Shown in pieces: positions 29,240 through 38,780 of a DNA stretch of 64,000 nucleotides. The notes below the pieces were generated by a model. The model was not told the origin of the DNA, did not search any database, and saw only the letters and a list, made by a program, of their open reading frames with translations. Origin of the DNA: Saccharospirillaceae bacterium (lineage in GTDB: Bacteria; Pseudomonadota; Gammaproteobacteria; Pseudomonadales; Oceanobacteraceae); the NCBI GenBank assembly GCA_022448365.1, contig JAKVCS010000001.1:372001-436000 (forward strand). Reading direction: 5' to 3'. The stretch's first letter is position 1, and every line of letters starts with the position of its first letter. The position numbers were made by a program, and so were the translations under genes.

Positions 29240-30670
29240 TCAATTCCCCCAGTGCCATTGCTGGTTCGCACCACCGTGGTAACTCCACTGGCCTACCTGA
29301 CTGCCGGCACCCGTACCATACGCATCCACAGCGATATTGTTATTGTGACGATTGCGCAGCGAAGTACCGACCCAATCGAACTTCAGGTTGTTGCTGTTTA
29401 CACAATCCCAAATCACAATCTCACCACCGTTATGGGCCTGGCCACGGTTATCCAAACACTTGCCTAACGCACTGCGCATAAAACCCGTGCTGGCATCATA
29501 AGCCCACTTCTGATTCTGGCCGCCGTGACAAGTCCACAGCGCCACATTAGTGCCGTTCGCACTGCTACCGCCGGAAACATCCAGACATAAACCACTGCGG
29601 CCATCTTTCAGTTCACGATACTTTTGTTCTGGGTGCAGGGGTTTTAGATCATTTAATTTAATGATGTTCTCGATCAAACGCTTACCTGGGAAATCCGCCA
29701 TCACCATACCGGTGAAACCACCATTCGCGATGTAATCTGCGGTCAGAGTATTGGTACCTTCAAAGGCAATGGTACAGATGCCGATAAAACAGCTGACACG
29801 AGGGAAATCAGGATACGAGTTTTTCCAACCCGGAGTGGTTAAACCCGTCGCCAAACGTGGTGCCGAAGTACCATTGCTGGAATGACCACTGGACACGAAA
29901 TAAGGCATAGAGCCAACCGCCGCCGACAGGTAATTCATATAAATAGTATTGCGGTTACCGTTCTGGGCTTTGACGATGTGATTTTTAATACGGGTCCACT
30001 TGTCGTACAGATCCCAGTTGGTCGACATCTGGTAATCGTCCTGCTTATCGATATAGCCGTACGACAAACCGTAGTTACCGCCCGAGAACTCCTGCAGAAT
30101 CACAAACTTGCCACGGATTTCATCCAGCGTTGGGTTGCTGTTGGTTGGCACCCAGTGCTTGGAACCATTCTGGGCCAAATAAGAATCCAGCGTTGCGGCA
30201 TAACTGCGGGTATTGTTTTCAGAAGTATGCTCAGCACGTAAACGAAACAGCACAGTTTCAGACGGGTTAGCATTCAGGAAGTGAGTAATATCGCGTAATA
30301 CATCATCAAAATAAGTATCCTGAGCGATTATACCGTGGTGCATACGGAAGGTATCGTTGATATGACGGGTACGCATATCAAATACCCGAATACCGGAATT
30401 CAACTGCTGCATTAAGGTCATGGTCTGGTTTTGCCAGATATCTCCCGCCTTAATCGACATAGTATCGTGAGTACCCGGAAGTGAGAGCTGACTGACTCGT
30501 TTGCTACCATCAACCCGAGACATCCAGCTTGGATTATGGGCAACAGCGGCGTAATCGTGATTATAGGCACCGTCGTTATGGGCGCTGGCAGAATGGCTGA
30601 AACCTAACAGACTCAAACCCGGCAGAGCAGCCATCAGGGCGATCAGAGTTTTTCGTTTAATGTTTATCAT
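29240..30670 (-). CDS. secreted PI-PLC X-domain protein with ricin-type lectin domain
   Basis: A 476-residue exported protein. Residues 1-30 are a signal peptide ending SHSASA. Residues about 45-330 are a PI-PLC X domain with catalytic histidines in LPGTHDTM (His68) and MHHGI (His111/112), plus RVFDMRTR and LFRLRAEH. Residues about 340-476 are a ricin-type beta-trefoil with repeated QxW motifs (QNQKW, QQWHW) and CLDVSGG/CLDNRGQ repeats. It probably cleaves phosphatidylinositol or GPI-like lipids at glycan-rich surfaces. Promoter and secretion route beyond Sec cannot be read. Confidence 0.9.
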   Translation of the reverse strand: MINIKRKTLIALMAALPGLSLLGFSHSASAHNDGAYNHDYAAVAHNPSWMSRVDGSKRVSQLSLPGTHDTMSIKAGDIWQNQTMTLMQQLNSGIRVFDMRTRHINDTFRMHHGIIAQDTYFDDVLRDITHFLNANPSETVLFRLRAEHTSENNTRSYAATLDSYLAQNGSKHWVPTNSNPTLDEIRGKFVILQEFSGGNYGLSYGYIDKQDDYQMSTNWDLYDKWTRIKNHIVKAQNGNRNTIYMNYLSAAVGSMPYFVSSGHSSNGTSAPRLATGLTTPGWKNSYPDFPRVSCFIGICTIAFEGTNTLTADYIANGGFTGMVMADFPGKRLIENIIKLNDLKPLHPEQKYRELKDGRSGLCLDVSGGSSANGTNVALWTCHGGQNQKWAYDASTGFMRSALGKCLDNRGQAHNGGEIVIWDCVNSNNLKFDWVGTSLRNRHNNNIAVDAYGTGAGSQVGQWSYHGGANQQWHWGN

Positions 30671-30808
30671 GTTTGGACCGTGAGATTATTTCTTTATTGT
30701 TTTTATCAGGTCGCAATAAATCATTAACGCGAGCGAACCTCAATCAATAACTGTCCGAGAGGGTACATTGGCACAGAAAAGCACAAGCAGATTAGGGCTT
30801 TATCACAA

Positions 30809-31156
30809 TCAGAACATGGATAAATCCAGTTCCACCGCATCACCTAACCAATAGGCGTAAGTCGTATGATCAGCCAGATCATTACCCGTTAATGCATGAA
30901 CCAGCACACTTAAATCGCCACGCTGCTCATCCAGCCAGGGAATAAACGCATCAAACGACTTTTTGCCAAAGATAATCTGGCAACTCCAACGGGTATGAGG
31001 GCCGATGGGCCTGCGATGAACGCGACCCACCCTTAAACCAAACAGCTCCCCTGCTTGCTGGCACAGGTGGGTAGCAAAATCGACCGTTGCTCCATCAAAA
31101 TACACATGAGCGTGATAAGCCTTGTGCTTGTTGACGGGCCGCTGAGGAGCTGACAT
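30809..31156 (-). CDS. DOPA 4,5-dioxygenase family protein
   Basis: A 115-residue protein with the family pattern KAYHAHVYFD near residue 11, RPIGPHTRWSCQI near 49 and the C-terminal LVHALTGNDLADHTTYAYWLG. Fungal relatives open the ring of DOPA; bacterial ones have unknown substrates. Its ATG overlaps the stop of the membrane protein gene upstream. Confidence 0.85.
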   Translation of the reverse strand: MSAPQRPVNKHKAYHAHVYFDGATVDFATHLCQQAGELFGLRVGRVHRRPIGPHTRWSCQIIFGKKSFDAFIPWLDEQRGDLSVLVHALTGNDLADHTTYAYWLGDAVELDLSMF

Positions 31157-31419
31157 TAACGATCACCTTTGATTTTTCGCCGTAGCCACATAAAAGGATA
31201 GCTAATCACCACAAACGGATACATCAGCGGCGGGTACACAGAAAACACCACCGCCATTAATGGCAGGCAGAACAGCACAACCACATTGAAGGTGCCAAGC
31301 TCGTCAAATACACCATTGATTCCGCCAGGGGCCTCTTCCAGGTACAGAGTGAGCTTAACGGCACCAATAGTGAGCAGAATGAGTGCGGCGAAGTAAATCA
31401 GGGCTTTGGAGAGTTTCAT
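31156..31419 (-). CDS. small membrane protein
   Basis: An 87-residue protein with two or three hydrophobic segments (residues 5-25, 45-80) and a basic end (LRRKIKGDR). No family is recognised. It shares bases with the start of the dioxygenase-like gene, so the two are one transcript. Confidence 0.6.
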   Translation of the reverse strand: MKLSKALIYFAALILLTIGAVKLTLYLEEAPGGINGVFDELGTFNVVVLFCLPLMAVVFSVYPPLMYPFVVISYPFMWLRRKIKGDR

Positions 31420-31565
31420 AGGAATGACGGCGATGAATCAACGAGTGGTGATATTAACACACGACGCGCAGGCCATATAAGCGCAGCGCCATCCGGAAGT
31501 GCCGTCATGCACGGTGTCACGGAAATGCCGATTACGAATTTCATAACCGGCACATAAAGCCAATA

Positions 31566-31919
31566 TTAATAACCTCGCTTTGTTAAATGCCAGCCATCTG
31601 AATAGGGACATGGATAAGCCGTCAGAATGCGTCCTTCTTGACGTTCGATAATAAATGCGCGTTTTACCGCCTCAGCACGGCTGCGATAGGTTGCTTTTGC
31701 ATAACCGCTCCCACTGATGCAGTGATCACACTTATAACTTGGCGTGAGCCTATCCGCAGGTGCTAAGTGCCAGAATTGGCATTTATTGCAAAGATATGGG
31801 AGCAGCTCCCGGCCAAATTCTGACTGAACATAGTCCGCAGCATCAGAAGCTTCCTGTTCTGAACTATAAACCGACAGCGGTTCCCCAGACACCTTACCAA
31901 AACAACTTTCACTTTTCAT
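31566..31919 (-). CDS. hypothetical Cys/His protein with internal duplication
   Basis: A 117-residue protein in two similar halves. Half one reads EASDAADYVQSEFGRELLPY then CNKCQFWHLAP; half two reads EAVKRAFIIERQEGRILTAY then CPYSDGWHLTK. A further CDHC pair starts the second half, so one zinc ribbon is likely. The start ATG 31919 has GGAGG five bases upstream. It is read with the GRDP-like gene before it, with a hairpin between. Function unknown. Confidence 0.65.
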   Translation of the reverse strand: MKSESCFGKVSGEPLSVYSSEQEASDAADYVQSEFGRELLPYLCNKCQFWHLAPADRLTPSYKCDHCISGSGYAKATYRSRAEAVKRAFIIERQEGRILTAYPCPYSDGWHLTKRGY

Positions 31920-31931
31920 AGATACCTCCAG

Positions 31932-31948
31932 AAGCGCCCTATCGGGCG
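31932..31948 (-). other. intercistronic hairpin
   Basis: A GCGCCC/GGGCGC stem with a TATC loop in the 38-base gap between the GRDP-like gene and the Cys/His protein gene, just before the latter's ribosome site. It lacks a T tail, so it is more likely an RNA-stability or processing element than a terminator. Confidence 0.4.
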
Positions 31949-31957
31949 CAGTGATCG

Positions 31958-32473
31958 TTATTTACAAGCGCCTGGGACACGGCAAGCACATTCCGAAGGC
32001 GCATGGCAGGCGTGATCAGGCCCACAACGCGATGCATTTAAAGGGCTTTTGCTCGGATACAAACCAAAATGCTTTTCGTATAAAGCAATGGTTTTATCAA
32101 AGGCCGCAATCAGTTTGGAATAATCTTCCTTTCCGTAAATGCCAAAATACGGATAGTGATCAATAAAACAGCCAAATATCTTTTGGCAATCCTCACGGTA
32201 AGCCTTGGTATCGAGAATATGCGCATGCCATATCTGATCGATCTGCTTGCTTGGTACAAACGAAACTCCCGGGTAGAGTTTCTTCAGATGAAGAAAACGG
32301 CGGTACTCGAGTTCGGCTTTGTCCCACTGTTCAGCTGTCATCTCAGCCTCTGGGGCTTGGGTATACTTGTGGCGCAAGTGTGAGAAGTCCAAAGCCTGGA
32401 TTTCAGGTAATAAATCCTCAGCAAGCATGTGAACAGGGCTGACCAAAGCAGGTAAAGTCTGAATAGTAGTCAT
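31958..32473 (-). CDS. GRDP-like (glycine-rich domain-containing-protein-like) protein with Cys-rich tail
   Basis: A 171-residue protein. The middle has the GRDP/DUF1399-type segment KQIDQIWHAHILDTKAY near residue 76 and FGCFIDHYPYFG near 100. The tail (residues about 148-171) holds six cysteines in a short stretch (RCGPDHACHAPSEC and so on). The start ATG 32473 has AAGGAG upstream. The neighbour upstream is a SUMF1-like protein. A role as a modified peptide precursor or metal-binding protein is only a hypothesis. Confidence 0.7.
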   Translation of the reverse strand: MTTIQTLPALVSPVHMLAEDLLPEIQALDFSHLRHKYTQAPEAEMTAEQWDKAELEYRRFLHLKKLYPGVSFVPSKQIDQIWHAHILDTKAYREDCQKIFGCFIDHYPYFGIYGKEDYSKLIAAFDKTIALYEKHFGLYPSKSPLNASRCGPDHACHAPSECACRVPGACK

Positions 32474-32519
32474 AGCTATCTCCTTAAAGTCTAAAAGTTA
32501 GTTTTCGATAAATAAGTTG

Positions 32520-34265
32520 TTATTTGGACATGTCGTAACAGATCCGAAAACCAATTTTTAGATGCTTATATTTCCCAGAAGAATCTAAAGGAGGAGATGA
32601 GCGATTAACATTATCATTTCCGTAGAAGCTCTTTAATGAAGCAGACCGAATACATGCTTTATCAGAAACCCACTCCGCAAAATCATTGCTATTTAGGAAC
32701 ACCAAGCCACTACCATGCTCAATTTCTGAAATTCCTTTTTTGTATTCTACTTTCAAAGATTGGAAAGAATCCTCTGGCATGTATGGAGGGTGCTTTGAAT
32801 AAACATGATTATTGGGGCCAGTATATCTAAGATGTTCATGGATACTGTCTTTCAACGACAAGCCCACGCACTCTTTCCGTAACGATAAATATTCTGAAGA
32901 CGATAACAATCGAACAGGAATTTTGTATTTATCACCATACCATTTGCAATAGGCTAAAGCATCAAACCAAGTACAGGCCACTGGCAGAGCTTCATCAGTA
33001 TCAGAATTTATGGGTAAAATAGCATCTCCTACACGATACTCTAAATACTCACTATTCTCACTTAAAAACTCGTTAAAATCTTTTATCGATACAAGGTTTG
33101 ATATACATATTTCTTCTTCTAACAAAGACACTGGCAAGAAGCCATTCTGATAAGTTCCATAGTGTCTAACCTGGTCACTAAATAACTGTTGATATTTTAA
33201 ATAATTTATTAGTATCTCATTAGATCCGGGATAGTTACTTGACTCTCCTCCCATCTTGTAATAGTGACACTCTGACTCATGATTGTCTTTTTCACGCCAG
33301 CCTTTATATTCGAAATAATGCCAACGATCGAACGCATAATCAGAAACAAAATACGGAACATCCGCGATTTTTAGCTGATTCTCCATAAACTTATGCTGGA
33401 ACTCATGGTCTTTCAATCCACGATATACAAAGTCAAAATTACCATCGCGCCCTTTTAAAAAAACAAGATTGTTATTAAAGGGCATAATCTCTACCCAACC
33501 TTGATCCTGACCATCAATACGCTGCCTAAACAATTCCATAATCAGGCAACTCCCTTTTAAAGAATCCTGATAGCCTTTACACCCTAGATCATTATTATAC
33601 AGTGCTATCACACTGTGTCTTTCGCGCGGTGAGACCAAGTCATCACCAATAAGATTAAAACCACTATCGATATCTTGATCGTAACCACCCAATACGAAAT
33701 CAATCAAACGTCGATCTGAATAACCAATACTCCCTTTCACAATACAATCACTATTAGCCTTGGCGATTTTAAGGTTATGAATCACTGCTCTTAAACCATG
33801 CCCAGGCACAACTAAGTCTTCGAGAAACTCTTCATCCCTCATACGATGATTAAAGTACCAGAAGCCATCACTGAAAGTATCTGCATAATTGAAGTCATAA
33901 CCTGTAAAAATACGCGCAGGGGTAGGCGAACCGGATACAAACAATCTTTCGGCTATCTTCTGTTTTGAAAGCCTAGGGGGATAACCGTGGCCTGGATTCC
34001 TTATTTCACAAAGGTCAACCTGTTTTAACAGGTTATGTTTCCTCAAAAAAGGAAAAAGCTCTTCTTCATATACTTTCTTATATGCAGAAAATCCACCTTT
34101 AATCCCAAAGGACTTAGCAATGAAGTTAAGAATAGAAGTATGAGATATTATCTCTCGATCCTTCTTAATCTTCTTTGCTGATTTTTTTAATTGCTCAGGG
34201 GCTAGCTCACGGATTGGAACGACATGAAAATTATTGAAAGGTAAGTAAGAGATAGAAGCTTTCAT
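32520..34265 (-). CDS. SUMF1/FGE-domain protein with glyoxalase-associated-type N-terminal domain
   Basis: A 581-residue protein. Residues about 20-75 (LKKSAKKIKKDREIISH and the following GIKGGFSAYKKV) resemble the small helical N-terminal domain found on some glyoxalase-superfamily proteins. The middle 300 residues are not recognised. Residues about 415-575 resemble a formylglycine-generating-enzyme (SUMF1) domain: LPVACTWFDALAYCKWYG, FAEWVSDKA and KIGFRICYD. The usual RLPTEAEWE is RLLSSSEYL and RGGS is RSAS, so it may be inactive or different. The gene is A+T-rich. Confidence 0.6.
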   Translation of the reverse strand: MKASISYLPFNNFHVVPIRELAPEQLKKSAKKIKKDREIISHTSILNFIAKSFGIKGGFSAYKKVYEEELFPFLRKHNLLKQVDLCEIRNPGHGYPPRLSKQKIAERLFVSGSPTPARIFTGYDFNYADTFSDGFWYFNHRMRDEEFLEDLVVPGHGLRAVIHNLKIAKANSDCIVKGSIGYSDRRLIDFVLGGYDQDIDSGFNLIGDDLVSPRERHSVIALYNNDLGCKGYQDSLKGSCLIMELFRQRIDGQDQGWVEIMPFNNNLVFLKGRDGNFDFVYRGLKDHEFQHKFMENQLKIADVPYFVSDYAFDRWHYFEYKGWREKDNHESECHYYKMGGESSNYPGSNEILINYLKYQQLFSDQVRHYGTYQNGFLPVSLLEEEICISNLVSIKDFNEFLSENSEYLEYRVGDAILPINSDTDEALPVACTWFDALAYCKWYGDKYKIPVRLLSSSEYLSLRKECVGLSLKDSIHEHLRYTGPNNHVYSKHPPYMPEDSFQSLKVEYKKGISEIEHGSGLVFLNSNDFAEWVSDKACIRSASLKSFYGNDNVNRSSPPLDSSGKYKHLKIGFRICYDMSK

Positions 34266-34579
34266 AATATAAACCTATTTCTAGATCACTCAGGCAGAGC
34301 CTGCTACTTCTGGGAGATCCAATAAATTTATATTGAGGTCGGTAGTTCTTTGAATATTGCAAAAGCAAATATTTTGAGCGCTTTGTTTGACAGAAGTACA
34401 ATCAACCGCAGGTATGACTCAACCCTATGACCCGTACGATATATACTACGAAATATCTTGTCAATTGATTTTTCATTGATTGTAAACTTGTTCTACTGAA
34501 CAACCACAACACTAGCCCTACTTGTGTCCAGTGCATAACAACTTAATTAGATCAGTGTGATTAATTCCTTCCATCTTAC
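34266..34579. other. gene-free, A+T-rich border of the restriction island
   Basis: These 314 bases lie between the SUMF1-like gene and hsdR. No reading frame with codon-like composition was found on either strand. The base composition drops compared with both sides. It probably holds the promoter of the SUMF1-like gene and the end of the hsd transcript. No clear direct repeats or tRNA end was seen. Confidence 0.3.
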
Positions 34580-37492
34580 TTACAGCCCCTGATAAAACAC
34601 CTCAACAAACTGGCGCATTTTATCGGTGATTCTCGGAATCACTTTTTTACGCTGCATCAGTGAGGGCTTGGTTTCCATGGCTTCGGCGATATCCTCGCGG
34701 CGAGGGTCTTGATTGGTGGTGATCATTTGCTCTACCAGCGCCTGTACATTGGCAGGAATCAACTTTTCCTCATCACACACCGCATTAAGCTGTTCAGTTT
34801 TTTGCGCTTCCCAATAGTTATCAAAGGCTTCCAGCACTTGCTCTTCGCTGTCCAGACCTTCCATATTTTTCTGGATAAACTGGTCGATCAACTCTTGTTT
34901 GTTGCGCAGTTCAGGTGAGCCGCCTAACAAGTCCATAATGGATTTGTATTGGTATTCGTACTCTTTCTCGGTATCGCTGCCCGCCAGTGCGGCAATCAGG
35001 TTAAGGATGTACTTAACGTTGATTTCATCGCGCTGGATCAGCTCCAGCTCAAAGTCGACTTCTTTCAGGATGGAGGTTTTCTGAACCTGATTGTCGGTAC
35101 GTACCTTATCGTACAGGTCGAGGTATTTGCTCTTATAATCCTCGAACTCCTGCTCTTCCATATTGACCTGCTCAAAATCGAAGTCGGCAAAGCTGGTGAG
35201 AATATTGCGTAAGCGCATCAATTCACGGAAGGCCTGCACAAACTTCAACTCTTCTTCCTCGTCTTTCAGCACATCCACATCGTCCAGATCCGGGCATATC
35301 GCTTTCATCTCGAAGTAGGTCTTATTAAATAACTTAATAAAGTCTTCCAGCGGCGGCATGATCACGGTTTCTTTAGCGTCTTTGTTGCTGAACAGGGTGA
35401 GCGCTTCATCGGTGGCGTTCTTCAGGTTACGGAAACAAACGATATTACCCTGAGATTTTTGCTCATTCAGGATACGGTTGGTACGGGAAAACGCCTGAAT
35501 CAAACCATGATGCTTGAGGTTTTTGTCCACGTAGAGGGTATTCAGTGGCTTGCTGTCAAAACCGGTGAGGAACATATTCACCACCAGCAGAATATCGACC
35601 TTACGCTCACGTACCTTTTTCGACAGATCGTTGTAGTAGTTATAAAACGACTTGCTGTCTTTGGTGGTATAAGCCGTACCGTACATCTGGTTGTAGTCAT
35701 CAATATAAGACTCCAGCTTATCGCGGCTATGGCTGAATACCCGGCTGTTATAGGGTGCCGCCTGTTCTGCCACGTTGTTGAAATCGGTACCATCAACTTC
35801 ATCAACGCCATCCAAAAAGCCATTGGCATCCGGGTCGTCTTCATTGGTGCCATAAGAAAAGATGGTGGCGATTTTTAAATCGTGCTCACCCGCTTCTTTT
35901 TTGCGCTTAAACAGATCGTAATATTTGATCAGGGTCTCGACACTGCTGACACAAAACATGCCGGTAAAGTCAGGATAGCGGGTTTTGTGTTTATGATGGG
36001 CAATAATATAGTCACTGATTTTCTCCAAACGGCGCTCATCATCCATCAGCTCTTTGGTATCAATGCCCTCTACTTCGATATCCATTTCGTTGTTACTGCC
36101 GACTTTCTTATAGCGGCCAACGTACTCCACCGAGAACTTCAGTACGTTTTCGTCTTTAATGGCATCAACAATGGTGTATTTGTGCAAACACTTGTCGAAT
36201 AAGTCTTTGGTGGTGACTTTACGGCTGGCCTTGGTGTGGGCATTTTCTACTAAAATCGGCGTACCGGTAAAACCAAACAGCTGGCTGTTATTGAAAAACG
36301 ACACGATGCTCTGGTGAGTATCACCAAACTGGCTGCGATGGCACTCATCAAAGATAAAGACGATACGTTTATCTTTTAAGCCATCCATCTTCTGGCTGTA
36401 ACGCTTTTTAGTAATGGCGTTATTCAGCTTTTGGATGGTAGTAACAATCAGCTTGCTATTACGGGTATTCTGGTTGTGTTTCGACACGTAGCTGTCGCTG
36501 AATTGCTGCACCAGCACATTGGTTTTGTCGGTGCCGTCGACACAACCTTTGGAAAAAGTATTAAATTCTTTACTGGTCTGGTAATCCAGGTCTTTGCGGT
36601 CAACTACAAATACAACTTTGTGTACTTCGGGCAAGGCAGTCAGCAGTTGGGCAGTTTTAAACGATGTAAGCGTTTTGCCGGAGCCAGTCGTGTGCCAGAT
36701 ATATCCATTTCTGCCTTCATCTTTCGGCGGATTCTGAACCCGATCAATAATCGCTTCGGTGGCGTAGATCTGATACGGGCGCATCACCATTAGAATCTTT
36801 TCCGCTTCGTTTTGTACGATATAGCGGTTAAACATCTTATTCAGGTGTTCGCGGTTTAAAAACACCGCAGAAAAATCGCTTAATTCGGTATGGCGGTTGT
36901 TTTCTTTATCCGCCCAGAAGAAGGTCTGTTTAAAGCTCTGTTTTTTGTTATTGGCGTAATATTTGGTGTTTACGCCGTTAGAAATAACAAACATCTGTAC
37001 ATACTGGAACAGGCCATAACTGGCCCAATAGCTGTGGCGCTGATAGCGCTGAATCTGGTTAAAAGCTTCTTTCATCTCCAGACCACGACGTTTTAATTCG
37101 ATTTGCACCAGTGGCAAACCGTTTACCAGAATAGTAACGTCGTAACGGTTTTTATAACGCCCTTCCACCGTCACCTGCTGGGTGGCCTGCCAGCGGTTTT
37201 GGGCAAAATCGTCGTGCAAAAAACGCACATAACCCGGTGTGCCGTCGTCTTTATCGTACTGAAAGCGGTCACGCAGAGTTTTGGCCTTGTCAAAAATCGA
37301 ACCCTTCGCTAGATGATTTAAGATCTGTTTAAACTCGCCATCGCTGAACTGCACATCGTTCAACTGCTGCAACTGCCTTTTTAAGTTCGCCAGCAAGCTG
37401 GCCTCGTCGCTGACGCTGACCAGCTCAAACGATTGCTGCTGTAATTGCTTAAGCAAATCCGATTCTAATACGGCTTCGGGCTGAATGGCCAT
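34580..37492 (-). CDS. hsdR: type I restriction enzyme subunit R
   Basis: A 970-residue translocase-nuclease. The PD-(D/E)xK nuclease site is Asp118, Glu132 and Lys134 (RYDVT; QIELKRRG). Walker A is HTTGSGKT near 267-274 and the DEAD-box motif is FDECHRSQFG near 381-390; helicase motif VI-like FSRTNRILN comes later. It seems full length and has no internal stop. ATG 37492 has AAGGAG upstream. It ends the order mrr, hsdM, hsdS, hsdR. Without an intact HsdM it should have no working holoenzyme. Confidence 0.95.
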   Translation of the reverse strand: MAIQPEAVLESDLLKQLQQQSFELVSVSDEASLLANLKRQLQQLNDVQFSDGEFKQILNHLAKGSIFDKAKTLRDRFQYDKDDGTPGYVRFLHDDFAQNRWQATQQVTVEGRYKNRYDVTILVNGLPLVQIELKRRGLEMKEAFNQIQRYQRHSYWASYGLFQYVQMFVISNGVNTKYYANNKKQSFKQTFFWADKENNRHTELSDFSAVFLNREHLNKMFNRYIVQNEAEKILMVMRPYQIYATEAIIDRVQNPPKDEGRNGYIWHTTGSGKTLTSFKTAQLLTALPEVHKVVFVVDRKDLDYQTSKEFNTFSKGCVDGTDKTNVLVQQFSDSYVSKHNQNTRNSKLIVTTIQKLNNAITKKRYSQKMDGLKDKRIVFIFDECHRSQFGDTHQSIVSFFNNSQLFGFTGTPILVENAHTKASRKVTTKDLFDKCLHKYTIVDAIKDENVLKFSVEYVGRYKKVGSNNEMDIEVEGIDTKELMDDERRLEKISDYIIAHHKHKTRYPDFTGMFCVSSVETLIKYYDLFKRKKEAGEHDLKIATIFSYGTNEDDPDANGFLDGVDEVDGTDFNNVAEQAAPYNSRVFSHSRDKLESYIDDYNQMYGTAYTTKDSKSFYNYYNDLSKKVRERKVDILLVVNMFLTGFDSKPLNTLYVDKNLKHHGLIQAFSRTNRILNEQKSQGNIVCFRNLKNATDEALTLFSNKDAKETVIMPPLEDFIKLFNKTYFEMKAICPDLDDVDVLKDEEEELKFVQAFRELMRLRNILTSFADFDFEQVNMEEQEFEDYKSKYLDLYDKVRTDNQVQKTSILKEVDFELELIQRDEINVKYILNLIAALAGSDTEKEYEYQYKSIMDLLGGSPELRNKQELIDQFIQKNMEGLDSEEQVLEAFDNYWEAQKTEQLNAVCDEEKLIPANVQALVEQMITTNQDPRREDIAEAMETKPSLMQRKKVIPRITDKMRQFVEVFYQGL

Positions 37493-37535
37493 GGTTCTCC
37501 TTAACGCTTTGTTCTTTTGCTAGTCAGGTATTGGG

Positions 37536-38771
37536 TTATACAAACATCTGCTGCAATAAGCCTTGTTTATAGGCTTGGGTTTGCTCGATTTGTTGTTGAA
37601 TTAGATCTAGTTTTCTTTCTAATTCAATCGAGAAACTCACAATTCGTTTTTGCTCATCCAATGAAGGAAGCTTAACTCTTGTTTTTAACCAGTCTTGTGT
37701 TTTAAACAGAAGCTTCTCTATGTGAACACCATCGCTATTCCTGAAATAGACCTTTTTCATTTTAGGGGTTTTAGATAATAGATTGAAATAGTGAATATCA
37801 AGCACATCCGGCACTCCCTCAAATACATTGTATTCATTTGATAGTATTGCGCCTTCTAAGTACTTGGGCACTATACCACATGCGCCGTGTACAATTTGTC
37901 GCTTTGAAATCACAAACTGGTTTTCTTTTAACTTAAATTGCGTTTTTACCAGCACTTCCTTTCCAAGGTACTTCCCACGGCTTACAATCCCTCCATTTCG
38001 CCGCTTGGCAGTAATAAGTTCGTATTCTTCATTATCTTGCATATCGACAGGATTACTCTGCAATAGCAATACTTTCTTCAGTTGTATGGATTTCCAATCC
38101 GGGAAGTCCTGACCATTATCATCTTTAAACCGCAGCTGCTGGCTAAACAACTGCTGCATGATGCCTTTTTTGTATTGCACCAGTTGTTCGTGCTTTTGTT
38201 TTAGCAGACTGATTTTTTTGTCGATGGTAGAGAGAAAAATGGAATTACGACGTTGCTCAGTCAAATCTGGGATAGCTAAACGAAACTGTTTAATTAGCCC
38301 TCCGCTTAAATTTTTTTGACCGCCATCATTTGACAAATTTCGGAGATTTTCATAATGAGACTGAAGAAGATAAAAAATAAAGCGCGTATCACACCTTTCT
38401 TTATCCAATAAAATCGCCGCACAGGCCTGATTAGTAGTAGCTTCAATATTCAAAACTGAAACTCTACCCCTTGTAATTCCTTGTCCATACAGAGCAAGAA
38501 GAATCGTTCCTTCGGGAAACAACTTTGCAGAGCTATTAGCTAAACCGTCCAAAGTGATATAGTTTTCAGCTTCAACTATGTCTTCAAAGTTAATTTGGGA
38601 CGTAGTCACCCATGGAATTTCCCCACCCCAATATGCTGAATTTGCTCTATTTGGCGTCCCACCAGATGTAACTTTCGCAATTGATCCAATACTAGTTATT
38701 TTCCAACTATCACTAAACCCCAGAAACCTAAGCTGAGGCACCTTGCTTTTTATATTTATTACATTACCCAT
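37536..38771 (-). CDS. hsdS: type I restriction-modification specificity subunit S
   Basis: A 411-residue protein with two target-recognition domains, each followed by a conserved helix. The first begins WKITSIGSIAKVTSGGTP near residue 23 with PDLTEQRRNSIFLSTIDKKI after it. The second begins WKSIQLKKVLLL near 227 and ends LPSLDEQKRIVSFS plus a coiled helix. It looks intact. ATG 38771 has TAGGAGG upstream, 9 bases after the hsdM stop. The recognition site cannot be predicted by eye. Confidence 0.93.
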   Translation of the reverse strand: MGNVINIKSKVPQLRFLGFSDSWKITSIGSIAKVTSGGTPNRANSAYWGGEIPWVTTSQINFEDIVEAENYITLDGLANSSAKLFPEGTILLALYGQGITRGRVSVLNIEATTNQACAAILLDKERCDTRFIFYLLQSHYENLRNLSNDGGQKNLSGGLIKQFRLAIPDLTEQRRNSIFLSTIDKKISLLKQKHEQLVQYKKGIMQQLFSQQLRFKDDNGQDFPDWKSIQLKKVLLLQSNPVDMQDNEEYELITAKRRNGGIVSRGKYLGKEVLVKTQFKLKENQFVISKRQIVHGACGIVPKYLEGAILSNEYNVFEGVPDVLDIHYFNLLSKTPKMKKVYFRNSDGVHIEKLLFKTQDWLKTRVKLPSLDEQKRIVSFSIELERKLDLIQQQIEQTQAYKQGLLQQMFV

Positions 38772-38780
38772 AAACGCCTC

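Noticed and set aside
31441-31565. A possible fourth copy of the two-hairpin repeat
   Set aside because: It has GCCATCCGG and a short CCGT/ACGG stem, but lacks the head, the spacing and the second hairpin.
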